Positions 50,805 through 59,409 of a stretch of 64,000 bases of DNA are shown here, in pieces (the first letter of the stretch is position 1; each line of letters starts with the position of its first letter). The DNA is from Sphingorhabdus sp. EL138 (GTDB lineage: Bacteria; Pseudomonadota; Alphaproteobacteria; Sphingomonadales; Sphingomonadaceae): NCBI RefSeq assembly GCF_900258045.1, contig NZ_OGVD01000001.1:620229-684228 (forward strand), written 5' to 3'. The notes under the pieces were generated by a model. That model searched no databases and was not told where the DNA came from. It saw only the letters and a program-made list of their open reading frames with translations. The position numbers were made by a program, and so were the translations under genes.

Positions 50805-51749
50805 TTAACATGCACGCGCGAAGATCCAATCAATTAGACCAGCTTCAGCAACCCGTTCTGCTAGCTCAAATCCCTGCCAGATATTGAGATCACCGCGCGC
50901 CTGAAGCTTATCAGTTGGCGAATGGCAGACGAAGAAACCAATATCCCCCGGCATATTAGAAAACTGCCTCTCACACTTGTCTAAAACGCTCTGATCTGCT
51001 GCCGATTTTACCTGAACCAGGGCACGCATTTTGGTTGCCGGTTGTTCCAGAACAAAGTCTGTGTCTTTTTGATTGCCGCCAATGCCAGAGATGCGGACCC
51101 AGCCCAGTCGGCTGAACAACAAGTCAATCAGTAACTCGAAATCATTTTGATGAAGTGATTGTATCAGTGGGCATAGCGCGGCCACGAAGTCGGATTGGGC
51201 TGCTTTAGCTATCTTCAGTTCAGGATTCTCTTCACCATTTATGAGGCGTAGCGCATAGTCTTTGGCATCGACACGACAGATCGTCTGGCGATAGGCCGCA
51301 GTCTTGGTGAGTTTGGACGAAATATCATCCATGCAGAGTGTTTTTCCAAACCTGTCAACACACTGCCATGAACCAATAACCCGCCTATGCCGAGAACCAA
51401 TAGCTTCAGACGTCCTGTCATTGAGAATAACATCTGGTTCGGCAAATGCCCAATATAATCGGCCATCAGCGAAAGTTATCCAAAGGCAGCCTGATCCCAA
51501 TGTATAGAAATCATTGACTTCGCGCAGATAATCGCTGGTTTTTCCCTTTGAAATCTCGCCACCCCAGCAAGCACGGACACGATCCCAATCACCTGCTGCA
51601 GCGTACTCATGAGGGACAGCGCCATGTCCGAATTCAATGCGATTATTCTGGAAACTTGATGCAGCCCATGCGTTATTTGGCCCCAACTTGATGTACCTCA
51701 CCTCTCTTGGAGAGATAGGATTGAATTGTAGTCTATTAATCTCATTCAT
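50805..51749 (-). CDS. Restriction endonuclease-like protein, PD-(D/E)XK fold
   Basis: A 314-residue protein. The C-terminal third carries a Mrr-like nuclease core: helix FELLIDLLFSRLGWVRI (204-220), Asp229/Asp231 in NQKDTDFVLEQ and Q-x-K in ALVQVKSAA (Gln246, Lys248). The final half-helix ends in IWQGFELAERVAEAGLIDWIFARA. The N-terminal 190 residues (FYTLGSGCLWITFADGRLYWAFAEPD) have no recognised domain and may read the target. The ATG at 51749 has no visible ribosome site, so the transcript may be leaderless. It is divergent from a small XRE regulator, the arrangement of a restriction gene with its controller, and 334 bp from a methyltransferase. Confidence 0.8.
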   Translation of the reverse strand: MNEINRLQFNPISPREVRYIKLGPNNAWAASSFQNNRIEFGHGAVPHEYAAAGDWDRVRACWGGEISKGKTSDYLREVNDFYTLGSGCLWITFADGRLYWAFAEPDVILNDRTSEAIGSRHRRVIGSWQCVDRFGKTLCMDDISSKLTKTAAYRQTICRVDAKDYALRLINGEENPELKIAKAAQSDFVAALCPLIQSLHQNDFELLIDLLFSRLGWVRISGIGGNQKDTDFVLEQPATKMRALVQVKSAADQSVLDKCERQFSNMPGDIGFFVCHSPTDKLQARGDLNIWQGFELAERVAEAGLIDWIFARAC

Positions 51750-51819
51750 GACTGTGTACAGCCATGCAACCTACCAACAGTCAAGTTGAAAATGAGATGA
51801 GTAGACTGTAGATTAATAG
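51733..51819. promoter_or_regulatory. Spaced 10 bp inverted repeat around the endonuclease/XRE divergent promoters
   Basis: CTATTAATCT (51733-51742, overlapping the first codons of the endonuclease gene) is repeated inverted as AGATTAATAG (51810-51819), just before the XRE start. The two half-sites flank both promoters, a geometry suited to control of both by the XRE protein. Confidence 0.6.
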
Positions 51820-51843
51820 GCCGCATCACGGTTCTTGATACAC

Positions 51844-52101
51844 ATGGAAATCAAGAAGCGAGTTGGCCTGCTTGTTCGGGAACAACGCAGACAAAGAGGT
51901 TGGAGCCAGGAAGAGCTTGCCGATCGTGCTGACTTGCACCGAACATTCATCTCGAGCATTGAACGCGGCATAAAAAATGCAACGATTAATTCCGTTCATA
52001 CACTGGCGACAGCTATGGGCCTAACCGTCAGCGAATTGCTTGAAGGCCTTCAGAAAACTGATCATGCAGAAATTGAGCGGGTACACAGTCGAGACAGGTA
52101 A
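51844..52101 (+). CDS. XRE-family helix-turn-helix protein, controller-like
   Basis: An 85-residue DNA-binding protein: WSQEELADRADLHRTFISSIERGIKN is a standard XRE helix-turn-helix (about 20-45), followed by SVHTLATAMGLTVSELLEGL. It is the size of restriction-modification controller (C) proteins. The ATG at 51844 lacks a ribosome site, as is common for leaderless C genes. It is divergent from the endonuclease-like gene and shares the spaced inverted repeat with it. Confidence 0.82.
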   Translation: MEIKKRVGLLVREQRRQRGWSQEELADRADLHRTFISSIERGIKNATINSVHTLATAMGLTVSELLEGLQKTDHAEIERVHSRDR

Positions 52102-52150
52102 AGGTCTCACATAAAACCGCTCGGTAACTATTTAGCTTGATGGGCCACCC

Positions 52151-52744
52151 TCACCTACAGAATCTGTTCCAGGCAATATTCATTTGCTGTTTCGTAAATT
52201 GTTCCTCCAACATAACAGTACCGCCTGCGATAAATCTCTGCCTACCGGTCATACCGCCAAATGCATTTTTGGAGTTTACGTAGCCACAAATGATTGTCGA
52301 TCTATCTTCAGTTCCCGGATAGACTTTCATATCGGAATATATTGCAGAATCCGGATCGCGGAGCTTCTTGCCCACAACTTCTTTGGCGACCTGATTCCAT
52401 GTATATTCCTCCCCTGCACTGATTTTTCCGCTTCTTGTGGCAGCAGGTTTTTCAGCAGCTGGTTCTTTTTTGGCAGGATTTTCTGCAACAGCTTTCTGAT
52501 CCGGCCCGACTACAACTGCCACCAGAATTATGACGACAACTATGGCGGCGAGTACCCCGAATACGGTCAGGCAGCCTTTTGGAATGGCTTTCTTGGAAGC
52601 AATATTTGCCCTTACCTCTTCTTCAGAAAACTCAAACTGACAGTTCGGACAACGCTGCCCCACTATGTTCATCGGCTCCATGCATTTGGGGCACGGGATC
52701 TGCATTCCTTCGGTAAGGGCTTTTGTCACCTTGCTATCAGCCAT
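52151..52744 (-). CDS. Zinc-ribbon membrane-anchored protein of unknown function
   Basis: A 197-residue protein. An N-terminal zinc ribbon (CPKCMEPMNIVGQRCPNC, residues about 18-35), one membrane helix (VFGVLAAIVVVIILVAVVVG, about 61-80), an Ala/Lys/Pro linker and a C-terminal globular domain (about 115-197) with VAKEVVGKKLRDPDSAIY, IICGYVNSKNAFGGMTGRQRF and NRFC. The C-terminal pattern occurs in many bacterial hypothetical membrane proteins and may lie outside the cytoplasm. GGAGATAACAA precedes the ATG. Convergent with the XRE gene at 51844. Confidence 0.78.
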   Translation of the reverse strand: MADSKVTKALTEGMQIPCPKCMEPMNIVGQRCPNCQFEFSEEEVRANIASKKAIPKGCLTVFGVLAAIVVVIILVAVVVGPDQKAVAENPAKKEPAAEKPAATRSGKISAGEEYTWNQVAKEVVGKKLRDPDSAIYSDMKVYPGTEDRSTIICGYVNSKNAFGGMTGRQRFIAGGTVMLEEQFTKQQMNIAWNRFCR

Positions 52745-52803
52745 TTGTTATCTCCAACTATTTACATACTATAGTTGATAAACAAGAGCACCCAGACAAG
52801 CCA

Positions 52804-53022
52804 ATGGTTTCTTGCATGGATATGCGAAAACTTGTTGGTGACAATGTCAGTCGGATCCGGAAGGAAAAAGGGCTGACACAAGAGCAGCTCAGTGAGCTAT
52901 CAGGGCTCTCTCAGCAGTATATTTCTGATCTTGAGCGCGGAAAGCGCAATCCGACCATTGTGACCATCTATGAACTTGCCATGGCGCTAAAAGTAGCGCA
53001 TTTGGAGCTTGTTGCGCCCTAG
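52804..53022 (+). CDS. Small XRE-family helix-turn-helix regulator
   Basis: A 72-residue protein, essentially a single XRE domain: NVSRIRKEKGLTQEQLSELSGLSQQYISDLERGKRNPTIVTIYELAMAL. It is divergent from the zinc-ribbon gene and converges on the DUF6883 gene. ATG 52804 is chosen; 52816 and 52822 are possible and no ribosome site decides. Probable local regulator in the mobile region. Confidence 0.78.
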   Translation: MVSCMDMRKLVGDNVSRIRKEKGLTQEQLSELSGLSQQYISDLERGKRNPTIVTIYELAMALKVAHLELVAP

Positions 53023-53030
53023 TAGCGAAT

Positions 53031-53091
53031 GTCCGCTTTTGGGCCGTTTGCCGAAGGTCAGCTTTGGGCCGCAAATCGTGATAATGCGGAC
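53031..53091 (+). repeat. Long (61 bp) dispersed repeat, divergent copy
   Basis: Begins GTCCGCTTTTGGGCCG and ends ATAATGCGGAC, exactly 61 bp, lying nine bases after the XRE stop and before the converging DUF6883 gene. The interior has drifted away from copies 1-3, so it is recognised by its ends and length. Confidence 0.65.
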
Positions 53092-53162
53092 AACCAGCTT
53101 AGGATACTCGATAGGTTGATTTGGCTTGGACGGAGGTGGTAACGAATGATTGAGATGTGGCC

Positions 53163-54692
53163 CTAATCCAGCCGACTCTGCGCCTCGCAATCAATGCCAT
53201 TGGCTTTAAGGACCTCAGCGTAACCTTGAGCATATGAGAAATTCTTGTCGATTGACTGGGTTATGACTTTCGAACTGATGTGGACGCCGGGCCGGGATGG
53301 GTAGCCTAACTTGTTCTCAAGCGCCCATTTGGGAAATGGCTTGCGTGCATCGGGAAGAAAGACCCAGCCAAAACCGCACATCCCTTCCCAGATGGTGCCA
53401 TATTTTTCCAAAACCATGGGTGTCGGCTGTTTGGCTTCGGCCCGCTTCATACCTTCGCTATGTGCTAGCTCATGGATTTGCTGCCAACGCTGGGGAGGTA
53501 GGCAATCCAGAGAAGGCACCCGCCCAACCACAGGTTCTAAGTATGCAGCCTCGGTTTCATCTCCCGGATAAGCGGTTATGAACTGGGCAGGTCCATCTTC
53601 TCCCAATTTCCAACCCGTTTCAACAACTGCGCATTGCCCGTTTCGGCCGGTTATTAGGGCTAGAGCCCCATGCATTACGCCATAGCCAGTCACGTCGAGA
53701 CGATAGAGTTCTGCATGCTGCCCAGCTTGACAGAATTGGTCTGCAAGGTACCGCCAGTCCTCTTTTGATATATCCAATTTGTCTTTGAAGAACTGTGCTT
53801 TGGCTCCACCTTTTGGATGATCGAGATTCAAAAGATAAGCAGTCAGCTTTTGTTCCGGTACAGTGAACTCCAACCCTCCGTCTGGCTTCGTTGTTTTGAA
53901 ATTTACAAAGCCGCCAACCGCTGCACTGGAAGCGCCGGCGAGTTGTCTTCCAACCTTCTCACGGTGGTGTGGTTCTTCTCCAACCATCCTAGAAACTGAG
54001 AGGCGTCCACGCTCATCAATTGTTCCCATCGAAGGCATAGGTGGTGCTTGCGCTTCGAATTGTTCGGGGCTCAACAAAACCGCGGTGTTCTTAGACTGGT
54101 ACGCAGCGGCCATCGCTTCATCGTCTTCCCAGTCTATAGAACCAACAGGCCAATCAGTTTGACAATAAAGGCCCTGTCCACTCACGAACATGTCTCGGAA
54201 TAGCGACTCTGCAAATAGATCGTGATGAATTGGGTTGTCCCAGTTTACTTCCACCCAACCTAAGAATGGGCCGAAGGCTTGCAAAGCCTGCTCGCATTGG
54301 CTTCTCAGATCGGGCGTTAAGTCTGGTATTGCGACGACCCAGACATTCATCTTCCCAAGCATATTTTGAATCTGTTCAACCGGCATACTGGAACCGCACT
54401 CAGCCATTGTCTCGGCCAAATCACAGATGATACTCATCAGACGATCTTTGCTAGGAGAATAGGACTGCGATGATGAACTCACACCCAGCTTTCCAACGCG
54501 GTCGTCCTTTGTGCTGAGTTCGATTTCAGTAAGTTCATAGCAGTATCGGTGATGCAAAAGTCCGCCTCTCAGGAGCCTTAACGCGGGAGCACTTGGTGTA
54601 TTCTCAATCACCTTGATTATTGGCGCGGCACACTTGGGGCCAAATATGGAACCCATGTCAGGGTGATCTTCATTAAATAAGAACGCGGTCAT
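53163..54692 (-). CDS. Large protein with an internal DUF6883 domain
   Basis: A 509-residue protein, apparently soluble. Residues about 285-390 match DUF6883 (KLTAYLLNLDHPKGGAKAQFFKD, then GALALITGRNGQCAVVETGW and QFITAYPGD), a domain often found in polymorphic-toxin or toxin-antitoxin settings. N-terminal to it is an unknown region (about 1-280) with DRLMSIICDLAETMAECG and CQTDWPVGSIDWEDDEA; a C-terminal unknown region (about 400-509) includes EKYGTIWEGMCGFGWVFLPD. Full-length fusion of DUF6883 to such flanks is not one I recognise. It converges on an XRE gene and is divergent from the HerA-type gene; a defence or toxin role is possible but unproven. Confidence 0.75.
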   Translation of the reverse strand: MTAFLFNEDHPDMGSIFGPKCAAPIIKVIENTPSAPALRLLRGGLLHHRYCYELTEIELSTKDDRVGKLGVSSSSQSYSPSKDRLMSIICDLAETMAECGSSMPVEQIQNMLGKMNVWVVAIPDLTPDLRSQCEQALQAFGPFLGWVEVNWDNPIHHDLFAESLFRDMFVSGQGLYCQTDWPVGSIDWEDDEAMAAAYQSKNTAVLLSPEQFEAQAPPMPSMGTIDERGRLSVSRMVGEEPHHREKVGRQLAGASSAAVGGFVNFKTTKPDGGLEFTVPEQKLTAYLLNLDHPKGGAKAQFFKDKLDISKEDWRYLADQFCQAGQHAELYRLDVTGYGVMHGALALITGRNGQCAVVETGWKLGEDGPAQFITAYPGDETEAAYLEPVVGRVPSLDCLPPQRWQQIHELAHSEGMKRAEAKQPTPMVLEKYGTIWEGMCGFGWVFLPDARKPFPKWALENKLGYPSRPGVHISSKVITQSIDKNFSYAQGYAEVLKANGIDCEAQSRLD

Positions 54693-54894
54693 AATCTCTG
54701 CTTACATTATACATTCTGCAAAACCCGCTAATTGATAGTTGGTCAACTCTGGATCGATTGATGGACTATGCGATCACAACAAATAATTACACCAAGTCGT
54801 CAAATTATGGCCTAATTACAAACAAGTAAAGTTTTCCCTAGGCTTGCTGCCTCGCAAAATGCATGTCAAGAGTCAGTAAATTGGGAGAAAAATC

Positions 54895-57105
54895 TTGATT
54901 CCTGAGGTAAAAATTAGGGCAGTTGCTTTAGTACTTTACATCTTCGCTTTGCTCCTCGTTCAGTTTTCACTCATAGATACGGGATTGAAGCCGAACGAGA
55001 ACGCCATTTGGTTATATGGTGGGATCGCCAGCCTACTTTTCGGCAGCCGTATAATTAATCCGTATTTCACACCACCTTCGGGTGCTTTCATCAACGGCGT
55101 AACAGCACTGTTGGCGTTGGTCTCCGCTCTGCCATCAGTATCCCCTTGGTCAACCGATGCCTATGTGCTCGGAACGACCATCGGTTTTTGCGCAACCGTC
55201 TCACTAGTCTCCATCCTCTTGTTGATTTTCCGCCCTCCCTTGAGTGACGAGCCGTCAACAACTTGGCGAGTTTTTGAACGAGCTGTAGTCAGCTTAGGGA
55301 GCCCTAACATCCTATTCGGTGTCCTCATCGCATCTGCGGCATGGCTATTCCATCGTGATGCCCAGGTGGAAGTATTTGCGATCCTTGTCACATTCTTAAT
55401 CATTACAGTTTTCCGTCCGGTGGAGGCGTTATTCAAGTACGGCCTGTGGTTCCTGAACCGGCCGAAGCCTATCGATCGAGCTGACCTAATCGGCTCGGTG
55501 GCAGCGCACCAGTCGCCCGGAATAGTCCTAGTTCGACAGGCCGAGGCGCGCACAATTGCCCAAGGAACACCAATGGTACTCTCTGACCAGCACGGTCCAC
55601 TTCAGTTAGGTGTAGCCCTCAATTACGTCGGGCGCGATGAAGGCAATCTTCTTAGAGTTCTCACCACATCGCTACCCAATCGCCTTGCAGCACTACACGA
55701 TGTCAACACTTATGCTGCGGATAGCATGGCGGTGTCTATCACAGTAACTGACGAAGATAAGGCTGACATTCGGGCGCTCCAATGGATCGACCGCTTATGC
55801 GGAATTGTAGATACGGAAACGATCCCAGAGTACCTGCAGTTTGAGGTCATCAACGAGGCTGGGTTGGCTGAGGGTTCACTAGTTGAAGCGCGGATCGGGG
55901 ACAACCAGAGTGTAATTTATCAGGTGGTGGACGGTGTAACCCGTGATGAAGTTGTCCAACAGAAGAACAAGTACGGTTATGCGCGGGCAAAGGCCCGCAA
56001 GATTGGCACTTGGGACAATGACGGTCGGCGGTTTTGCCATGTGCCTTGGATGCCTCGAATGAATGCCCCAGTTTTTTTGCTCGAGGAGCCCGAAGATGGC
56101 CCAGTAGACGACTGCATAGGACACTTCCCGGACACTCCATATGGTGTCCGTCTCAATTCATCTGAGTGCGTAACACACAACACAGCGATCCTCGGCATTC
56201 TCGGTGTGGGAAAGAGCTATCTTGCAATTGAGCTAGTCGAGCGAATGATTGCGCAGGGCATTAAGGTGGTCTGCCTCGACTTGACCAATCAATATGATGA
56301 CCTCCTCGGGGACTTTATTGACCCAGCCCACGAGCAAGTCCGGCGTGATGCACTTGCGGCGGCTGGGCAAGGTGGCGTCGCACATCAGAACAAGGAGCAA
56401 GGAGGCTCAAGACACCGCTTCAAACAAGCTGTGTACGGGAAAATGCGAGAATTCATGGCTCCCGCCGACGACCATTATTTGTGGGTGATCAATCCAGCTC
56501 AGTTTCGCGTGACGAAACAGGTGTCTGGGATGTATCAGGGCAACGCAGACCTAGCTCACCTAACGCCGTCTGAAATCACCGCAATCTTTTCTGATGCGGC
56601 GTTGTTTGTGTCGCAAGAACTCGGGATGACCGACGAAGCGCGTCTTTGCCTAGTTTACGAAGAGGCCCACTCGCTAGTTCCAGAGTGGAATTCAGTCGCA
56701 GCTGAAGGCGACAAGATGGCCACAGCGACGAGTGCTCGAGCTATCCTTCAAGGTCGGAAGTACGGACTCGGTTGCTTGCTCATCACACAGCGAACGGCCA
56801 ACGTGACAAAGACAATCCTCAACCAATGCAACACCATCTTCGCCATGCGGACCTTTGATGACACAGGCAAGGACTTCCTAGGTAACTATATTGGATCGGA
56901 CTACGCAGCCGTACTTCCTTCGCTGCAGCCGCGCCACGCAGTGGTTTTCGGGAAGGCGTCTTCGTGCGAAAACCCGGTACTAATCAAACTAAACGATCAG
57001 GACGCTTTCCGTGCGAGGTTTCGTCCCGCCAATCCGCCGCGAGAGCCTGCACCTGCGGTGATTCCTGGCGTGGGCGAAGTTGAGGGTGACGATGAAATCG
57101 CATAA
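54895..57105 (+). CDS. Membrane-anchored HerA/FtsK-type ATPase (DUF87-like), TTG start
   Basis: A 736-residue protein. The first 180 residues hold about five to six hydrophobic helices (RAVALVLYIFALLLVQFSLI; LVSILLLIFRPP; PNILFGVLIASAAWLF), then a beta-rich HAS-barrel-like part (about 230-400: LGVALNYVGRDEGNLLRVL, VEARIGDNQSVIYQVV). The HerA-type ATPase core follows: Walker A GILGVGKS (434-441), Walker B LCLVYEEAH (Glu589/Glu590), then ARAILQGRKYGLGCLLITQRT and NQCNTIFAMRTFDDTG. HerA proteins translocate or sort DNA with nucleases in repair and antiphage systems; a membrane-anchored one is unusual. GGGAG lies six bases before TTG. No nuclease gene is adjacent in operon. Confidence 0.85.
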   Translation: MIPEVKIRAVALVLYIFALLLVQFSLIDTGLKPNENAIWLYGGIASLLFGSRIINPYFTPPSGAFINGVTALLALVSALPSVSPWSTDAYVLGTTIGFCATVSLVSILLLIFRPPLSDEPSTTWRVFERAVVSLGSPNILFGVLIASAAWLFHRDAQVEVFAILVTFLIITVFRPVEALFKYGLWFLNRPKPIDRADLIGSVAAHQSPGIVLVRQAEARTIAQGTPMVLSDQHGPLQLGVALNYVGRDEGNLLRVLTTSLPNRLAALHDVNTYAADSMAVSITVTDEDKADIRALQWIDRLCGIVDTETIPEYLQFEVINEAGLAEGSLVEARIGDNQSVIYQVVDGVTRDEVVQQKNKYGYARAKARKIGTWDNDGRRFCHVPWMPRMNAPVFLLEEPEDGPVDDCIGHFPDTPYGVRLNSSECVTHNTAILGILGVGKSYLAIELVERMIAQGIKVVCLDLTNQYDDLLGDFIDPAHEQVRRDALAAAGQGGVAHQNKEQGGSRHRFKQAVYGKMREFMAPADDHYLWVINPAQFRVTKQVSGMYQGNADLAHLTPSEITAIFSDAALFVSQELGMTDEARLCLVYEEAHSLVPEWNSVAAEGDKMATATSARAILQGRKYGLGCLLITQRTANVTKTILNQCNTIFAMRTFDDTGKDFLGNYIGSDYAAVLPSLQPRHAVVFGKASSCENPVLIKLNDQDAFRARFRPANPPREPAPAVIPGVGEVEGDDEIA

Positions 57106-57113
57106 TCCTCAAT

Positions 57114-57173
57114 GACTGCTTTGGGTTCGGCAAAGGCAGATATGAATGGCTGGTGTTGGAGCGCAAAGCGGAC
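57114..57173 (+). repeat. Long dispersed repeat, partly degenerate
   Basis: Ends GGAGCGCAAAGCGGAC as in the 61 bp copies and begins GACTGCTTTGGG; about 60 bp. Lies between the converging HerA-type and recombinase genes, nine bases after the HerA stop. Confidence 0.6.
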
Positions 57174-57269
57174 TTTGGGGAACGGTTGATAATTCATCTT
57201 ATGTTGAAGGGGTGGTGGAGCCTGCTTTATCCCCAAAGCTGATACTAATCGCCTAGCGTCTAGATCTTC

Positions 57270-59063
57270 TTATAACTCGCTTCGTCGCGGTGCATGACCC
57301 CTCGCGGTGTTTCTCATCATTTGACCATCAGGCGGTTGTGCCGGAAAGCCAAACACCAACCGCTGTTGTGACCAATCTAGCGGCACTGGCATTTTTAGAA
57401 ACTCACTCCTTTTCAGTCCTGGTGGATGGGTCCCATCTATAATGGCTGTCACAATATCTGGTGCTAGGTAATTTAGACGAACCAATCTCGAAAAGGCAGC
57501 CGGAGCGTGACCCTGTTGACGAGCAATTTGGTCAAACGTCATTTCACGGTTCGCGTAAACGGCCGCTTGTGCATCCCTGGCGTCATCCAGCAGTTTCAAT
57601 AGTTTCTGATTGGGGTCTGTCATTGAAGCGTTGGATGCAACTGCAATTGGCAAACAAACCTGTCTTGCTTCGCGCACAATCGCAGCAGGAGCATCTAATG
57701 GATATGTTCTCGACTGCAATCGTGTAGGTATTTGCCCGCCAGCCTTGAACAAGCCCACTGCATCCCAATCCAACAATCGGCTTAGTTCAAAGCAGGAAAC
57801 AAAGAGACGTAACCGTTCTCGATCCAGTTCAGCCCGCTTGACAATTGTTCGCACCACTGAGTTAACGGCCTGTGGATCGAGACTGCCCAGCTTGATCGCT
57901 ATCTGACGGCCTTTGCCCAACAGCATAGAGGTCTTGCCGTCATACTGGCCCAAAGCAGAAATTGCGTCGGATAATGCTGGACGGTCAACCAACAGTCCAC
58001 GGATCGCCGCCACAGCCAAGGCTTCAACTTCATCGGCACCGGTTCTGACCACCTTTAGTCGCTGACGTTTACCTTCGCGAGAAAGTTCCGTTGCATAATA
58101 TCGAAATCGCTTCTCTTTTCTCTCGACAAGCTCAGGGTGCATTCTGCGATTATAGGTATCAAATAGAATTCCTTGAAGCATAGCGCTTGTGCGTCTTCTG
58201 GGAATTTGACACTCGTGTCGTTCCGCTCTTCTTGTCTGAACGCGATCCCATTGGGCTTGCGTTACAATTGCATCATGTTCGCCCTCATACCATTGACCGT
58301 CATAGTCGACTTTACCCAGATAAAGGGGGTTTGTGAGAACCCGGTGCAATATTCCGGGACCGAACAAATGTCCTCCCTCAGCGCGACCAGCCTGTGTTAT
58401 TCGAACCTTGTTGTGGACGCCTTCGGCGCGCAATTGTTGTAGCAGACTGTTGCCTGACCTAGCCTTGGGGTAACGTTCGTAGATGTCACGGACGATCTTT
58501 GCTTCTGGCTCAAATATTACCAATTTTTTATCGACTTTGTCATAGCCGAAGGGTGCTCTGCCTCCGGTCCATTTTCCTTTGCGCTTGAGAACCGCAAACT
58601 TATCCCTGATGCGATCTGCCATCAGCTCTCGTTCAAATTGCGCGAATGTCAAAAGTACATTTAGAACCAAACGGCCCATACTATCGGATGTGTCAAACGC
58701 TTGGGTAATACTGACAAAAGCAACGTCGAATCGCTGGAAGGTGTCAATCAACCGAACAAAATCCAGCAACGAACGCGATAAACGATCGATTTTGTAGATA
58801 ACAACAACATCAATGCGTCCATCCTCAATATGAGCCATCAGCTTTTGAAGGGCGGGGCGGGAGAGATTTGCTCCTGATCGCCCTCCATCATCATATTGTT
58901 CGGCAAGCTCCACCCATCCTCGGTGACGTTGACTGCGAATATACGCTGAGCAGGTATCGCGTTGGGCTTCCAGAGAATTGACTTCCCGATCGAGTCCCTC
59001 TTCCGTGCTTTTGCGAGTGTAAATTGCACAGCGGACGATTGGCTTGGCTTCTTCGCTTTCCAC
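57270..59063 (-). CDS. Large serine recombinase (resolvase/integrase family)
   Basis: A 597-residue recombinase. The N-terminal resolvase domain (about 8-155) has the catalytic Ser19 in AIYTRKSTEEG and conserved KIDRLSRSLLDF and GRLVLNVLLTFAQFERE. The recombinase domain follows (RAPFGYD, GHLFGPGILHRVLTNPLYLGKVDYDG), and the C-terminal part has AAFSRLVRLNYLAPDIVTAIIDGT. A zinc-ribbon-like Cys cluster typical of many relatives is not obvious. GTG start at 59063, with AGGGTGG upstream. It could move or integrate the surrounding island; a remnant of a related gene lies at 37227. Directly upstream lies a GAF-phosphoribosyltransferase gene in the same direction. Confidence 0.9.
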   Translation of the reverse strand: MESEEAKPIVRCAIYTRKSTEEGLDREVNSLEAQRDTCSAYIRSQRHRGWVELAEQYDDGGRSGANLSRPALQKLMAHIEDGRIDVVVIYKIDRLSRSLLDFVRLIDTFQRFDVAFVSITQAFDTSDSMGRLVLNVLLTFAQFERELMADRIRDKFAVLKRKGKWTGGRAPFGYDKVDKKLVIFEPEAKIVRDIYERYPKARSGNSLLQQLRAEGVHNKVRITQAGRAEGGHLFGPGILHRVLTNPLYLGKVDYDGQWYEGEHDAIVTQAQWDRVQTRRAERHECQIPRRRTSAMLQGILFDTYNRRMHPELVERKEKRFRYYATELSREGKRQRLKVVRTGADEVEALAVAAIRGLLVDRPALSDAISALGQYDGKTSMLLGKGRQIAIKLGSLDPQAVNSVVRTIVKRAELDRERLRLFVSCFELSRLLDWDAVGLFKAGGQIPTRLQSRTYPLDAPAAIVREARQVCLPIAVASNASMTDPNQKLLKLLDDARDAQAAVYANREMTFDQIARQQGHAPAAFSRLVRLNYLAPDIVTAIIDGTHPPGLKRSEFLKMPVPLDWSQQRLVFGFPAQPPDGQMMRNTARGHAPRRSEL

Positions 59064-59409
59064 AAAACCACCCTATTGGGTTCTACCTCAACTCCCGTAA
59101 GCCATAAATAAACAACATTACGGTTTTCTGAAATGTAAGCCCGAAAATGGTGATAGGCTTGATCCTTGTCCCGATGAAGTGGGGCCCTTGGTCGGACTCC
59201 CATCGGCCAGCCAATTCTTGGTTGGTCAACATCATTCCGAAGCGTGATTGTCTCAGATGTTTACCTGGTGATCTTGACTTTGGGAACGGATCAGAACCAA
59301 GCCATTCGATGAAGAGAGGAGAGCAATTTGGAAAGCGAACTGCTTTACCACGTTCGCATGAATTTCAGTTGGGTTCTTCTCATGTCTACAATATCCCGAA
59401 ATCGGACCT
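59064..59409. other. 346 bp between recombinase and GAF-phosphoribosyltransferase genes
   Basis: No supported gene. It contains the recombinase ribosome site, and on the minus strand a 24 bp palindromic repeat near the 3' end of the GAF gene. An open frame at 58838-59203 overlaps the recombinase in another phase and lacks any family feature, so it is not called. Confidence 0.5.
59384..59407 (-). repeat. Short (24 bp) palindromic dispersed repeat, degenerate
   Basis: On the minus strand GTCCGATTT, loop CGGGAT, ATTGTAGAC: 21 of 24 bases as in the copy at 20459. It starts three bases beyond the stop of the GAF-phosphoribosyltransferase gene, in a terminator-like position. Confidence 0.65.

Noticed and set aside
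58838..59203. 121-codon open frame overlapping the serine recombinase start
   Set aside because: Out of phase with the recombinase over most of its length and no family match; the DUF2924-like gene often found there is not visible.
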